This document shows positions 32,108 through 39,933 of a DNA stretch of 64,000 nt, in pieces. The DNA lies in contig NZ_CP172056.1 of NCBI RefSeq assembly GCF_049860565.1, forward strand, positions 496,001-560,000, given 5' to 3'. The notes beneath the pieces were generated by a model, which saw only the letters and a list, made by a program, of their open reading frames with translations, was not told the DNA's origin and ran no database searches. A program made the translations under genes and the position numbers. Each line of letters begins with the position of its first letter. Position 1 is the first letter of the stretch. Source of the stretch: Desulfitobacterium_A nosdiversum (lineage in GTDB: Bacteria > Bacillota > Desulfitobacteriia > Desulfitobacteriales > Desulfitobacteriaceae).

Positions 32108-32303
32108 TTTATCTCCCCCATCCATTTTTATATCTGTAAAATCTAGTAAATATATCTTAATTGATAATTCTAAATTTTTCAAAAAATCATTTTCACAAAT
32201 GTACAAGCTTGTATTAAACTGAATAATCTTTAGCTTTGAAAGCTAAAAACCCCCCTATAATATATTATGAACTGAACTCTTAAAAGTGGACATCGAAACA
32301 GAT

Positions 32304-32345
32304 AGGCCTCCTCTTGCAGAATTTAAAGTCTGCAGGAGGAGGCCT
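32304..32345. repeat. Long inverted repeat upstream of the PrpR-type regulator
   Basis: AGGCCTCCTC-TTGCAGA faces TCTGCA-GGAGGAGGCCT around an 8-base loop (arms 32304-32320 and 32329-32345). There is no T-run, so it may be a regulatory RNA structure or binding site rather than a terminator. Region 32346-32520 also holds short degenerate coding remnants (see findings). Confidence 0.5.
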
Positions 32346-32522
32346 GTTATATCGATTGGATAAATTTACTGATGATTGCCCGCGGGATTGACTCGGCAAT
32401 TCCCTAAAACCGGGATATCCTGTGTAGAAAGGCTCTATAGATTGAAGAACTGCAAAAGATTGCGGTAACAGACGATGAAACGGAATACATTATATAAAAG
32501 TGTATAAAACATCAGCTAAATA

Positions 32523-32556
32523 CAAAAAGAAGGGCGCATAAGCCCTTCTTTTTGTT
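32523..32556 (-). terminator. Terminator of the enolase-superfamily operon
   Basis: AAAAAGAAGGGC / GCCCTTCTTTTTG with a 6-base loop gives a strong stem followed by Ts on the minus strand, about 45 bases beyond the small zinc-ribbon gene. By symmetry it could also act on the plus strand. Confidence 0.85.
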
Positions 32557-32599
32557 GCATATAAGAGAAAAATGTAGAGCCAGTATAATAGTCAAAAAA

Positions 32600-32803
32600 T
32601 TAAGAAGCACTACAGTTGTTGCTGAAAGGGCAAGCCGAACATTCTTTCATCGGATCGATGCAGATGGTATTCACTACGCTAAAACGTTGGCGAATGTTTG
32701 TGCTTGAACATTTAGGACAAACGTGTTGAAATGGATCGCCACTGCTCGAAGGTACAGTAAATTGGTAGTCACAATCGGCACATGCCAGATAATAATTTGA
32801 CAT
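32600..32803 (-). CDS. Small zinc-ribbon protein
   Basis: 67 residues with CADCDYQF...CPKCSSTN, a two-knuckle (CxxC...CxxC) zinc ribbon of FmdB-like build, followed by a C-terminal Cys cluster (CIDPMKECSACPFSNNC) that might hold a second metal. AAGGAGT lies upstream of the ATG. It is 18 bases downstream of the enolase-superfamily gene and surely co-transcribed. The role is unknown; it may be a metal-dependent accessory or regulatory protein. Confidence 0.75.
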   Translation of the reverse strand: MSNYYLACADCDYQFTVPSSSGDPFQHVCPKCSSTNIRQRFSVVNTICIDPMKECSACPFSNNCSAS

Positions 32804-32821
32804 AATGACAACTCCTTATCC

Positions 32822-33916
32822 TTACAATAGTTTAATCGTATATTCCTCAACCGCAGCTTCATCCAGTTCAACCCCAAGGCCGGGCTTCTCAGGAACATAC
32901 ATATACCCATTTTCAACTTTAGGAATTTCCTTGATAAGATTGCCCTTGACTGACATGTAATAACAATTCTCAGAGGGGAGACTGATTTGCTTAGAAGCTG
33001 CTGCAAGGTGCAGGCAGGCAAAAGCACCTAATGCCGACTCAGCCTGTGTTCCAGTCAAACATGGCTTATTAAAGGCCTCACAAACAGCGCTGATTTTTCT
33101 AGAAATAGTAAAGCCTGTTCTAGGAACTTTAATATTGACCAGACCAAGCGTATCCATCTCCAGTTGCCTGATTACATCAGGGAGTGTATAGCAGCTTTCA
33201 TCACCCATAATCGGTGTGCGCACTTCTCGAGCAAGCTTCATACGGGCATGATCATCCCATGCCGGAATAGGTTCCTCACAGTATGCCGCTAGACCTTCCA
33301 ACTGAGTAATAACCTTAATCGCATCGGCGTAACTCCAGCCTTGATTGGCATCAATATACAGAATACAATCCTCTGGAACCGCCTCTCTAATGGTATGGAA
33401 CATTTTGATATCAAAATCCGCATCCTGTCCCCCTTTGAGCTTTAGAGCCCGGAATCCTTCAGCGTACTTGATTTTTGCCTCTGCAACCATAGCCTCGAGG
33501 GGTTTTAGACCAATCATCCAACTCAGCGCGATTTTGTTTTTATAGCCCCCCAAAAGCTTATAACACGGAAGTCCGGTTTTTTTACCCATAATGTCATAAA
33601 GACAAACATCTATTGCACCCTTAGGGGTCAAGTTCCAATAAACGGTATTCATCTGTTCCCAGATTTTATCTATATCCAATGGATCCATTCCAATAAGTCT
33701 TGGTCCTATATATTTGTTGATGATCGCACAAATAGATTCCTGCGTGTCTCCATAAAGTGAAGGTCTCGGGATTGACTCGGCAATTCCCTCAATTTCTTCA
33801 TCCGTCATGATACGAACAAGCACATGATCAGCATAATTCATATGCCCACTCGCCCACTTCAAAGGTTCTAAAAGAGGGAGACGAACCGCATTCGCAGATA
33901 CATTTGTAATTTTCAT
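32822..33916 (-). CDS. Mandelate racemase/muconate lactonizing (enolase superfamily) enzyme
   Basis: 364 residues. It abstracts the alpha proton of a carboxylate with Mg2+. Residues visible are Lys159-x-Lys161 (ALKLKGG), metal ligands Asp189 (YIDANQGW), Glu214 (CEEPIP) and Asp239 (GDES), and Lys263 (NIKVPRTG). Paired lysines on both sides place it in the muconate lactonizing subgroup (cycloisomerases, OSBS, dipeptide epimerases), not the mandelate racemase subgroup. It lies in the catabolic island, so a ring-opening, lactone or epimerase step is plausible, but the substrate is unknown. Confidence 0.85.
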   Translation of the reverse strand: MKITNVSANAVRLPLLEPLKWASGHMNYADHVLVRIMTDEEIEGIAESIPRPSLYGDTQESICAIINKYIGPRLIGMDPLDIDKIWEQMNTVYWNLTPKGAIDVCLYDIMGKKTGLPCYKLLGGYKNKIALSWMIGLKPLEAMVAEAKIKYAEGFRALKLKGGQDADFDIKMFHTIREAVPEDCILYIDANQGWSYADAIKVITQLEGLAAYCEEPIPAWDDHARMKLAREVRTPIMGDESCYTLPDVIRQLEMDTLGLVNIKVPRTGFTISRKISAVCEAFNKPCLTGTQAESALGAFACLHLAAASKQISLPSENCYYMSVKGNLIKEIPKVENGYMYVPEKPGLGVELDEAAVEEYTIKLL

Positions 33917-33982
33917 ATAGAAGCATCCCTATTATTTGATAGTTTAACCTTACCAAGCGGCATTTGAAATAACTTTGAAGAA

Positions 33983-34024
33983 AAGCGGGGCAGGCCTATT
34001 CGTTATCGAACGAGCCTGCCCGCA
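33983..34024 (-). terminator. Hairpin between the 67-aa gene and the enolase-superfamily gene
   Basis: GGGCAGGC and GCCTGCCC form the stem, extended imperfectly by TATTCG/CGAACG. On the minus strand it is followed by GCTTTTCTTC. It may act as a partial terminator, lowering expression of the downstream enzyme gene. Confidence 0.7.
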
Positions 34025-34067
34025 GTACAATAATTATCCTACAACATCGAGTTAAACAAAAATAATT

Positions 34068-34271
34068 TTAGTCTTTGTTGGCATTATATCCCCTAACAGG
34101 TTTCCTCATAATTTTACCGGAAACTACATAAAAACCGTTTTTTAACATAGCTTCCTTAGTCAGATCCAGCTCTTTCATAAGGTCGTTGATATTTTTACCA
34201 GCTTCAAGCTCTGCATTAAGTTGTTTGAATTGAGCATCGAGATCAAGCTTTGCAAATTCTTTTTTATTCAT
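34068..34271 (-). CDS. Small helical protein under sigma-54 control
   Basis: 67 residues with no family I can name. The predicted structure is helical: KEFAKLDLDAQFKQLNAELE, then NDLMKELDLTKEAMLKNG, which looks like a helix-turn-helix, then a basic tail (KIMRKPVRGYNANKD). GGAGG lies eight bases upstream of ATG 34271 (MNKKEF). A strong sigma-54 promoter at 34426-34441 points at it and a hairpin follows it. A DNA-binding or adaptor role is possible. Confidence 0.7.
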   Translation of the reverse strand: MNKKEFAKLDLDAQFKQLNAELEAGKNINDLMKELDLTKEAMLKNGFYVVSGKIMRKPVRGYNANKD

Positions 34272-34425
34272 GGTACGCGCCTCCAAAATAGTATTCTTTA
34301 AGAATTACTCGGTTTCTGGACATCAAACAAAAGAAGTTTATGCCTTAACCAAGTTACACCTCCTTAAGAATCTTAGAAATCTATAACCCGCTTTTGTTTG
34401 AAGTTCCATTTCATTGAATAGATGT

Positions 34426-34441
34426 TGCAAATAATATGCCA
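34426..34441 (-). promoter_or_regulatory. Sigma-54 promoter before the 67-aa gene
   Basis: The minus strand reads TGGCATA-TTAT-TTGCA, a good -24/-12 element. A dyad with AGAGT...AACAAA...TTTGTT...ACTCT arms (34505-34543) lies about 65-100 bases upstream and could be the activator site. Confidence 0.8.
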
Positions 34442-34625
34442 ACTTCTAAGAAACATCGCGAAACGGCTTCGTATATAGCTTCGGTGGTTTCTGATTTTGA
34501 AAATAGAGTGATTAACAAATCCCTTTTTGTTATGCTTTACTCTTGTCTGCATATTCACAATCCAGTTAAATCAAGGGCTGCGTAAAATTCCTTTTTTGCG
34601 ACTCAATATCATTATAAGAAATGTA

Positions 34626-34898
34626 TTAGGAATTTTCTGGAGGTGTATTCAACTTACAAGGAACCGGCCCTCCGTTTTCAGGAGATTTTTTATGTTTAGC
34701 ACAAGGATTAGCACACACCATATCACTATACAAACAATAAACAACGGGAGGTTTCACTCGTTCGGGCAGTTCTGCTCCGCATTTTTTACACGCTTGTGCC
34801 GAAGTGTCAAAATTAAAAGTTCCACACTTTGTACATTTTCTAGGCTTTTCCTTAGGAGGTTTGCAGCCTCCGCAGTATGGATTACAAGACCAACACAT
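34626..34898 (-). CDS. Small Cys-rich zinc-ribbon protein
   Basis: 90 residues from ATG 34898, which has GGAGG upstream; an in-frame ATG at 34937 lacks one. It starts MCWSCNPYCGGCKPP, continues with a zinc ribbon CTKCGTFNFDTSAQACKKCG, and ends with CLYSDMVCANPCAKH. The ten Cys residues suggest two or more bound metals or clusters. It shares the MC-aromatic start and zinc ribbon with the 52-residue protein at 42302. Function unknown. No sigma-54 element is visible before it. Confidence 0.7.
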   Translation of the reverse strand: MCWSCNPYCGGCKPPKEKPRKCTKCGTFNFDTSAQACKKCGAELPERVKPPVVYCLYSDMVCANPCAKHKKSPENGGPVPCKLNTPPENS

Positions 34899-34937
34899 CT
34901 GTTTGCCTCCTTTTTTATTGCTTTGTTTGGTAGACAA

Positions 34938-35156
34938 TTGTCATCTTACTCTTTTCCTATGTTCATGACAAACAATATCCTAATTTGATACGTTATTTCA
35001 AAAAAAGATTTGACCTCTTCTCTTGATTTCAAAGCCTTGTGAAGTTTCTTACTAAAAAATTTCAATGCAAAAAGAGATAAAAGTTTTATTTTAAATTTTA
35101 TTGCAGATAACCTAATAATCCCTGTATTAACAGGGTTCCGCTCTTCATTTTAGAAC
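34938..35156. other. Divergent AT-rich control region
   Basis: This lies between the zinc-ribbon gene (leftward) and the molybdenum enzyme operon (rightward). It contains a palindrome, CCCTGTATTAACAGGG (35120-35135), just upstream of the sigma-54 promoter. No coding sequence is evident. Confidence 0.4.
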
Positions 35157-35172
35157 TGGCACACTTATTGCA
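35157..35172 (+). promoter_or_regulatory. Sigma-54 promoter of the molybdenum enzyme operon
   Basis: TGGCACA-CTTA-TTGCA, a near-perfect -24/-12 element with correct spacing, about 150 bases before the oxidoreductase start at 35325. Confidence 0.88.
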
Positions 35173-35324
35173 ATATATTGAGTCAAGGGATAAACCGGGT
35201 AGAGTGTAATCTGTGTCATTAAGGAGGTGTTTCATCAGCAGAATGGGTCTCTTTCCAAGGTTTTATCCTACGTTAATCAAGTCTTTCAAATTAAAAATGA
35301 TTCTTGAAAGGGTGAGTTGATACA

Positions 35325-37562
35325 ATGCAAAAAGAATGGACGCAACAAGAAGACGGCGAATATGTTGTTAGAACTTGCGGATGGTCCCCGCCCGGAGATC
35401 ATCCAGTAGGCTGCGGCATGAAATTGCATGTTAAGGATGGCAAACTTGTAAAAGTTGAAGGGGACCCGGAAAATCCGATTACGCAAGGCAGGTTGTGTAT
35501 TCGGTGTTTATCACTTCCTGAGTATGTCCACAATCCTCAACGGATTACCCATCCCATGAAGCGTGATCCGAAGAAACGCGGTGAAGATGCGTGGGAGCAA
35601 ATATCCTGGGATGAGGCTTGGGATATTATCGTCGATAAAGTTAATGATATTAAAGAAAAATATGGGGCTGAATCCATCGTCGTGTACGGCGGAACTGGAA
35701 GAGAAGCCTGCCTGTATTACTATCCACTGGGCTTTGCCGCGCTTCAAACTCCTAATGTTTGTTACTCACAAAGCGGCTGGTCCTGCTATGGACCCAGATG
35801 CTCTGTTACAGACTATATTTTAGGCGCAGGATATCCTGAAATCGACTATGCCGGTTTCTTTGAAGATCGGTTTGAGCATCCCGGGTGGAAGCTGCCGGAA
35901 TATATTGTGTTATGGGGTAAAGAACCCCTAAAATCAAACCCTGATGGTTTCTTCGGTCATGCCGTTATTGACATGATGAAACGGGGAAGTAAGCTCATCA
36001 TGATTGACCCCAGAATCAGCTGGCTGGCCACGAGAGCGGATTATGTCCTTCAATTAAGACCTGGAACGGATGCGGCTCTTGCTCTCGCCATTCTTAACGT
36101 CATCATAAACGAAGATCTCTATGACCATGATTTTGTGGAAAATTGGTGTTACGGTTTTGACGAGCTGAAGGAACGTGTTCAGGAATATCCGCCTGAAAAG
36201 GTTGCAGATATTACTTGGATACCCAAAGAAAAAATTGTGGAAGTTGCAAGGGTTATTGCTAATGCTAAACCTTGCACATTTGGTTGGGGATTGGCTTTTG
36301 ACCAAAATCCAAATGGAGTTCAACTTGGACATGCTTTCCTCGCTATAGTTGCCATTACCGGGAATATCGACGTTCCTGGAGGTGTTACCGTTGGACCGCC
36401 GGCTGCACTTATGGGAAAATGGCGTATGGATGCTCGAAGTGAGCTTTCGGATGAGCTTTGGGACAAACGGATCGGCGCCAAGGAATATCCCGGATTTGCG
36501 ACAGCAATGGCTACAACTCAACCGGATGCAACTTTAGATACTCTTGAAACCGGCAAACCTTATCCGCTTAAGATGGCTTGGTTTAACAGTTCTAATTTCC
36601 TTGCTCCTACCTGTTCGGCACAACCTGAAAGATGGTATAACGCGCTTAAGAAAATGGAGTTCAATGTCGTACAGGATACCTTTATGACTCCGACAGCGAT
36701 GGGCCTTGGCGATGTTTTCCTGCCGCTTCCTTCATTCGCTGAGCATGACGGCGTTGTTATCACTCACTATGGTCGGAATTCTATCTTCCTTGGAGCGATG
36801 AACAAAGCCTTAAATGTCGGCGAATGCAAATCGGATATCGAAGTTTGCATTGAACTGGGCAAACGGCTCAATCCAAAGGCTTGGCCTTATGACTCTGTTG
36901 AGGACTTCTTTGATAAACAACTGAAACCGGAATTGGGTATCAGCTTTAATGATCTGAGAGAGAAAGGGATCGTCAGCCCTCCATACGAATATAAAAAGTA
37001 CGAAAAAGGTATGCAAAGACCGGACGGTGAGCCTGGTTTCTTAACTGTAACAGGGAAGGTTGAACTTTACTCCGTACTCTTCGAATCATGGGGTGAAGAT
37101 CCTCTGCCCTATTATATGGAACCCCCTTATAGCCCCATTAGTACACCGGAGCTTTTTGAGCAATATCCGTTAATTCTGACAACAGGTGCAAGAACATATG
37201 CATCTTTCCATTCCGAACATAGACAGGTTCCGAGCCTGCGTGAAATTGTGCCCAATCCGATCATGGAAATCCATCCTGAGACAGCTAAACGTCTGGGAAT
37301 TATCGAAGGAGACTGGGTAATCATTGAAAATATGTTCGGTAAGGCAAAAGAGAAAGCTCATTTGACTCCCGCAATTTCTCCAAAAGTTGTCCATGCACAG
37401 CATGGCTGGTGGTATCCAGAAAAGAAAGGTACAGCGCCAGATTTATTTGGAGTTTGGGAATCCAACGTTAATTCTTTGATACCGCATAAAAACATTGGAA
37501 AGCTCGGTTTCGGAGCTCCCTACAAAGCTATTATCTGCAAGGTATACAAGGCTGAAGAGTAA
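35325..37562 (+). CDS. Molybdopterin (Mo-bisPGD) oxidoreductase, DMSO reductase family
   Basis: 745 residues with the family plan: N-terminal FeS segment, GGTGREACLYY and VLWGKEPLKSNPDGFFGH Mo-cofactor segments, LRPGTDAALALAILNVI, and a C-terminal molydopterin-binding domain (LILTTGARTYASFHSEHRQ). There is no Tat signal, so it is cytoplasmic. It most resembles uncharacterised Desulfitobacterium/Eggerthella enzymes related to acetylene hydratase, pyrogallol transhydroxylase and catechol dehydroxylases. FeS ligands would be Cys18, Cys30 and Cys58 (or Cys61); where relatives have PGCH, this protein has PGDH (Asp25). The FeS subunit gene follows. A reductive or hydroxylating step on an aromatic or enol substrate is plausible. 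Confidence 0.85.
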   Translation: MQKEWTQQEDGEYVVRTCGWSPPGDHPVGCGMKLHVKDGKLVKVEGDPENPITQGRLCIRCLSLPEYVHNPQRITHPMKRDPKKRGEDAWEQISWDEAWDIIVDKVNDIKEKYGAESIVVYGGTGREACLYYYPLGFAALQTPNVCYSQSGWSCYGPRCSVTDYILGAGYPEIDYAGFFEDRFEHPGWKLPEYIVLWGKEPLKSNPDGFFGHAVIDMMKRGSKLIMIDPRISWLATRADYVLQLRPGTDAALALAILNVIINEDLYDHDFVENWCYGFDELKERVQEYPPEKVADITWIPKEKIVEVARVIANAKPCTFGWGLAFDQNPNGVQLGHAFLAIVAITGNIDVPGGVTVGPPAALMGKWRMDARSELSDELWDKRIGAKEYPGFATAMATTQPDATLDTLETGKPYPLKMAWFNSSNFLAPTCSAQPERWYNALKKMEFNVVQDTFMTPTAMGLGDVFLPLPSFAEHDGVVITHYGRNSIFLGAMNKALNVGECKSDIEVCIELGKRLNPKAWPYDSVEDFFDKQLKPELGISFNDLREKGIVSPPYEYKKYEKGMQRPDGEPGFLTVTGKVELYSVLFESWGEDPLPYYMEPPYSPISTPELFEQYPLILTTGARTYASFHSEHRQVPSLREIVPNPIMEIHPETAKRLGIIEGDWVIIENMFGKAKEKAHLTPAISPKVVHAQHGWWYPEKKGTAPDLFGVWESNVNSLIPHKNIGKLGFGAPYKAIICKVYKAEE

Positions 37563-37672
37563 AGTCTATATGTCTGCCCAAAAACAGTAGTATATCAGAG
37601 CAATGAGCTGGAGCAGTAATCTCTGAATTAGTCCAGTGTATCTAATCAAAACGAGTGACTGGAGGGAAATAA

Positions 37673-38008
37673 ATGTCGCAATATGGATTATTGATTGATT
37701 ACGAATATTGCACGGGTTGCCATTCATGCGAAGTTGCTTGCAAGAATGAATTAAAGCTTCCTCGTGGCAAGTGGGGAATTAAACTCACTGAAGTGGGTCC
37801 TTTTCAGACAGTAGGTGAAAAATGGGAGTGGGATTATATTGCCGTGCCAACAGATCTCTGCAATTTATGTAAAGATCGGGTCGAAAAGGGAGAAAAGCCA
37901 TCCTGTGTTCATCACTGCTTAGGCCAAGCGATGGAATATGGCCCTGTAGAGGAATTAGCTAAAAAAATGGCTGAAAAGGGCAAAAAGGTTATGATGTTTA
38001 TACCTTAA
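37673..38008 (+). CDS. Ferredoxin-type [4Fe-4S] electron-transfer subunit
   Basis: 111 residues: CTGCHSCEVACKNE at 13-23 gives four Cys of a CxxCxxCxxxC motif. CNLCKDRVEKGEKPSCVHHC gives four more, so two [4Fe-4S] clusters. It is a short form of the DmsB/PhsB-type subunit (usually ~190 residues, four clusters). It follows the molybdenum enzyme gene by 110 bases with a good GGAGG site, so it is the likely electron partner of that enzyme. Confidence 0.88.
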   Translation: MSQYGLLIDYEYCTGCHSCEVACKNELKLPRGKWGIKLTEVGPFQTVGEKWEWDYIAVPTDLCNLCKDRVEKGEKPSCVHHCLGQAMEYGPVEELAKKMAEKGKKVMMFIP

Positions 38009-38087
38009 AAAACATTAGGTTTCCATTATACTTTATCACTATTAATTTGAACGATGAGTTATCTTATGAACAATGAGTAAACTCGGT

Positions 38088-38124
38088 GTTATAACGGCTT
38101 CCCCCATCGAGAAGCCGTTATAAC
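38088..38124 (+). terminator. Hairpin after the molybdenum enzyme operon
   Basis: A perfect 14-bp inverted repeat, GTTATAACGGCTTC / GAAGCCGTTATAAC, with a short loop, followed by ATAATTGTTTT. A probable terminator, possibly leaky toward the MFS gene. Confidence 0.75.
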
Positions 38125-38315
38125 ATAATTGTTTTACGTTGTCTTAGGGTTCACTTTCACATGAGTCTTGGATAGAGGCAAAGGGGATAGTGTTGAGTAT
38201 TTTTCACCGATCGATGTAAACCAAATCTAGGCTTGGCTTCGAAGAGCTAAAAGAGAGATATGGCGGTTCTTGGGAGTTCTTGTATAAAGTGCAAGTTACG
38301 AAAGGAGAATAATTG

Positions 38316-39674
38316 GTGAAAAGCTTTAGTGTTTCTGAAGTAATGGATTCCTTTGGTGTTAATAAATTTACTTGGAAAATATTCTTTTTCCTAGGCATGG
38401 CCATGGTATTTGATGGTTATGATTACATGATCGTATCCTACACAATGCCACAAATTGCTCAAGAATGGGCATTAAATGCCGTACAAAAAGGGAGTTTATC
38501 CTCCTGGAGCCTTCTTGGCTTGGTTCTGGGCGGTACAATTTCCGGTATTATCTCTGACAAATTTGGCCGTAAGAAAACTCTAATGTACTCTATTTTTGCA
38601 TATTCCTTGCTGACTATACCTATTTATTTTTCTCATAGTTTTATGGCCTTCGCTTTTTTCCGTATTGTAGCTGGGATCGGTCTTGGCGCATGTATTCCGG
38701 TTGTAACGACGGTGTTTTCGGAATCGACACCAACGAATCGTCGTGCTGTTTTTATCACCTTTGGTATGGCCTGGATGATCGTCGGATGGGTGCTTGCCGG
38801 CCTTCTTGCTACTGCCCTTGTCCCTAAAGTGGGGTGGAGAATTTGTTACCTGATTGGCGGCTTTCCTATGTTATACTCGATTTTCTTGTATTTCAGAATG
38901 CATGAATCCGCTTATTGGTTCGCCAATAAAGGTCGCAAGGAAGAAGCAGTCAAAGAATTAAAGTATATCGAGGAAATCGCCAAAGGTAAATGTACAGATT
39001 GGGATCCTCAAGCCTTGATTGTTCCGGAACGGCCAAAACAAGCCGGGGTTGGAGCTCTTTTCTCTAAGGAATATCGATCTGCTACTGCGGGTGTCTGGAT
39101 TATGTATTTTTCGGGTTGTTTCATTGTCTATGGTATTAATGCTTGGCTGCCCTCTTTGATGTTAGAGAAAGGGTTAAAGTTAACTTCTGCTTATGGCTTG
39201 GCTGTCGCGCAAAATGCTGCCGCGGTTATTGCCAATTGCTCAACCGGCTTTGTGGCTGAGGCAATAGGCCGTAAAAAAAATCTTCTTTTCAGTTTTGTGG
39301 TTTCGGCCGTTGCGATTATTATTATGGCAAATATCGGGAGCAGTTTTGCAGCAATTTTAGCAGCAAATATTTTCCTTGGGTTCGCTGTTAATTATGCGAT
39401 TACTGCAGTACAGCCACTTATGGCCGAATCTTATCCCACTGAGTTTAGAAATACCGGGGTTTCTTGGTGTCAAGCTTTTGGTCGATTCGGAGGGGCCGCT
39501 GCACCGATTGTCGCCGGTATAATCGTTGGACTGAATCTTGGGTACTCAATGTCCTTTATGTTTTATGTCATTCCGGCGGTTATTGGTGCATTAGCAGCTA
39601 TTCTCTTTGTTAAGAAAGAGACCAAAGGAAAATCCCTTGACGAACTTGCTTCAGAACAAACTCAAAGTATCTAA
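38316..39674 (+). CDS. MFS transporter (AAHS-like organic acid symporter)
   Basis: About 452 residues with roughly 12 predicted membrane helices; MFS motifs GIISDKFGRKKTLMY and GFVAEAIGRKKNLLF. It is a paralogue of the carrier at 27145-28482, so two related uptake systems serve the island. I prefer the GTG at 38316, eight bases after AAAGGAG, over TTG 38313. No sigma-54 element lies directly upstream, so it may depend on read-through from the molybdenum enzyme operon. Region 38125-38315 otherwise holds only a 30-codon remnant (see findings). Confidence 0.87.
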   Translation: MKSFSVSEVMDSFGVNKFTWKIFFFLGMAMVFDGYDYMIVSYTMPQIAQEWALNAVQKGSLSSWSLLGLVLGGTISGIISDKFGRKKTLMYSIFAYSLLTIPIYFSHSFMAFAFFRIVAGIGLGACIPVVTTVFSESTPTNRRAVFITFGMAWMIVGWVLAGLLATALVPKVGWRICYLIGGFPMLYSIFLYFRMHESAYWFANKGRKEEAVKELKYIEEIAKGKCTDWDPQALIVPERPKQAGVGALFSKEYRSATAGVWIMYFSGCFIVYGINAWLPSLMLEKGLKLTSAYGLAVAQNAAAVIANCSTGFVAEAIGRKKNLLFSFVVSAVAIIIMANIGSSFAAILAANIFLGFAVNYAITAVQPLMAESYPTEFRNTGVSWCQAFGRFGGAAAPIVAGIIVGLNLGYSMSFMFYVIPAVIGALAAILFVKKETKGKSLDELASEQTQSI

Positions 39675-39712
39675 TTGGGTATAAATTCGAAATAATACAA
39701 TCGTATTAATTC

Positions 39713-39750
39713 AACAATAGGGTATGATATTATCATCATATCCTATTGTT
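39713..39750 (+). terminator. Hairpin after the second MFS gene
   Basis: Arms AACAATAGGGTATGAT and ATCATATCCTATTGTT form a near-perfect stem about 40 bases past the stop; no strong T-run follows. A second, perfect inverted repeat, CTATGCTTTTAAG / CTTAAAAGCATAG (39783-39795 and 39807-39819), lies further on and could be a regulator site before the next gene. Confidence 0.6.
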
Positions 39751-39933
39751 AGTTATTAATTATACTAAAAATTATAAACCATCTATGCTTTTAAGCAGGA
39801 GAATCACTTAAAAGCATAGAAAACAATAATTGTAAAACAATTTGCGTGATTCAGCAATTAAATTGATCCTAATGCTTCATGGAATTGACTTGTATCTACC
39901 ATTTATATCAGTAATTTGAGGAAGGTGTTACAG

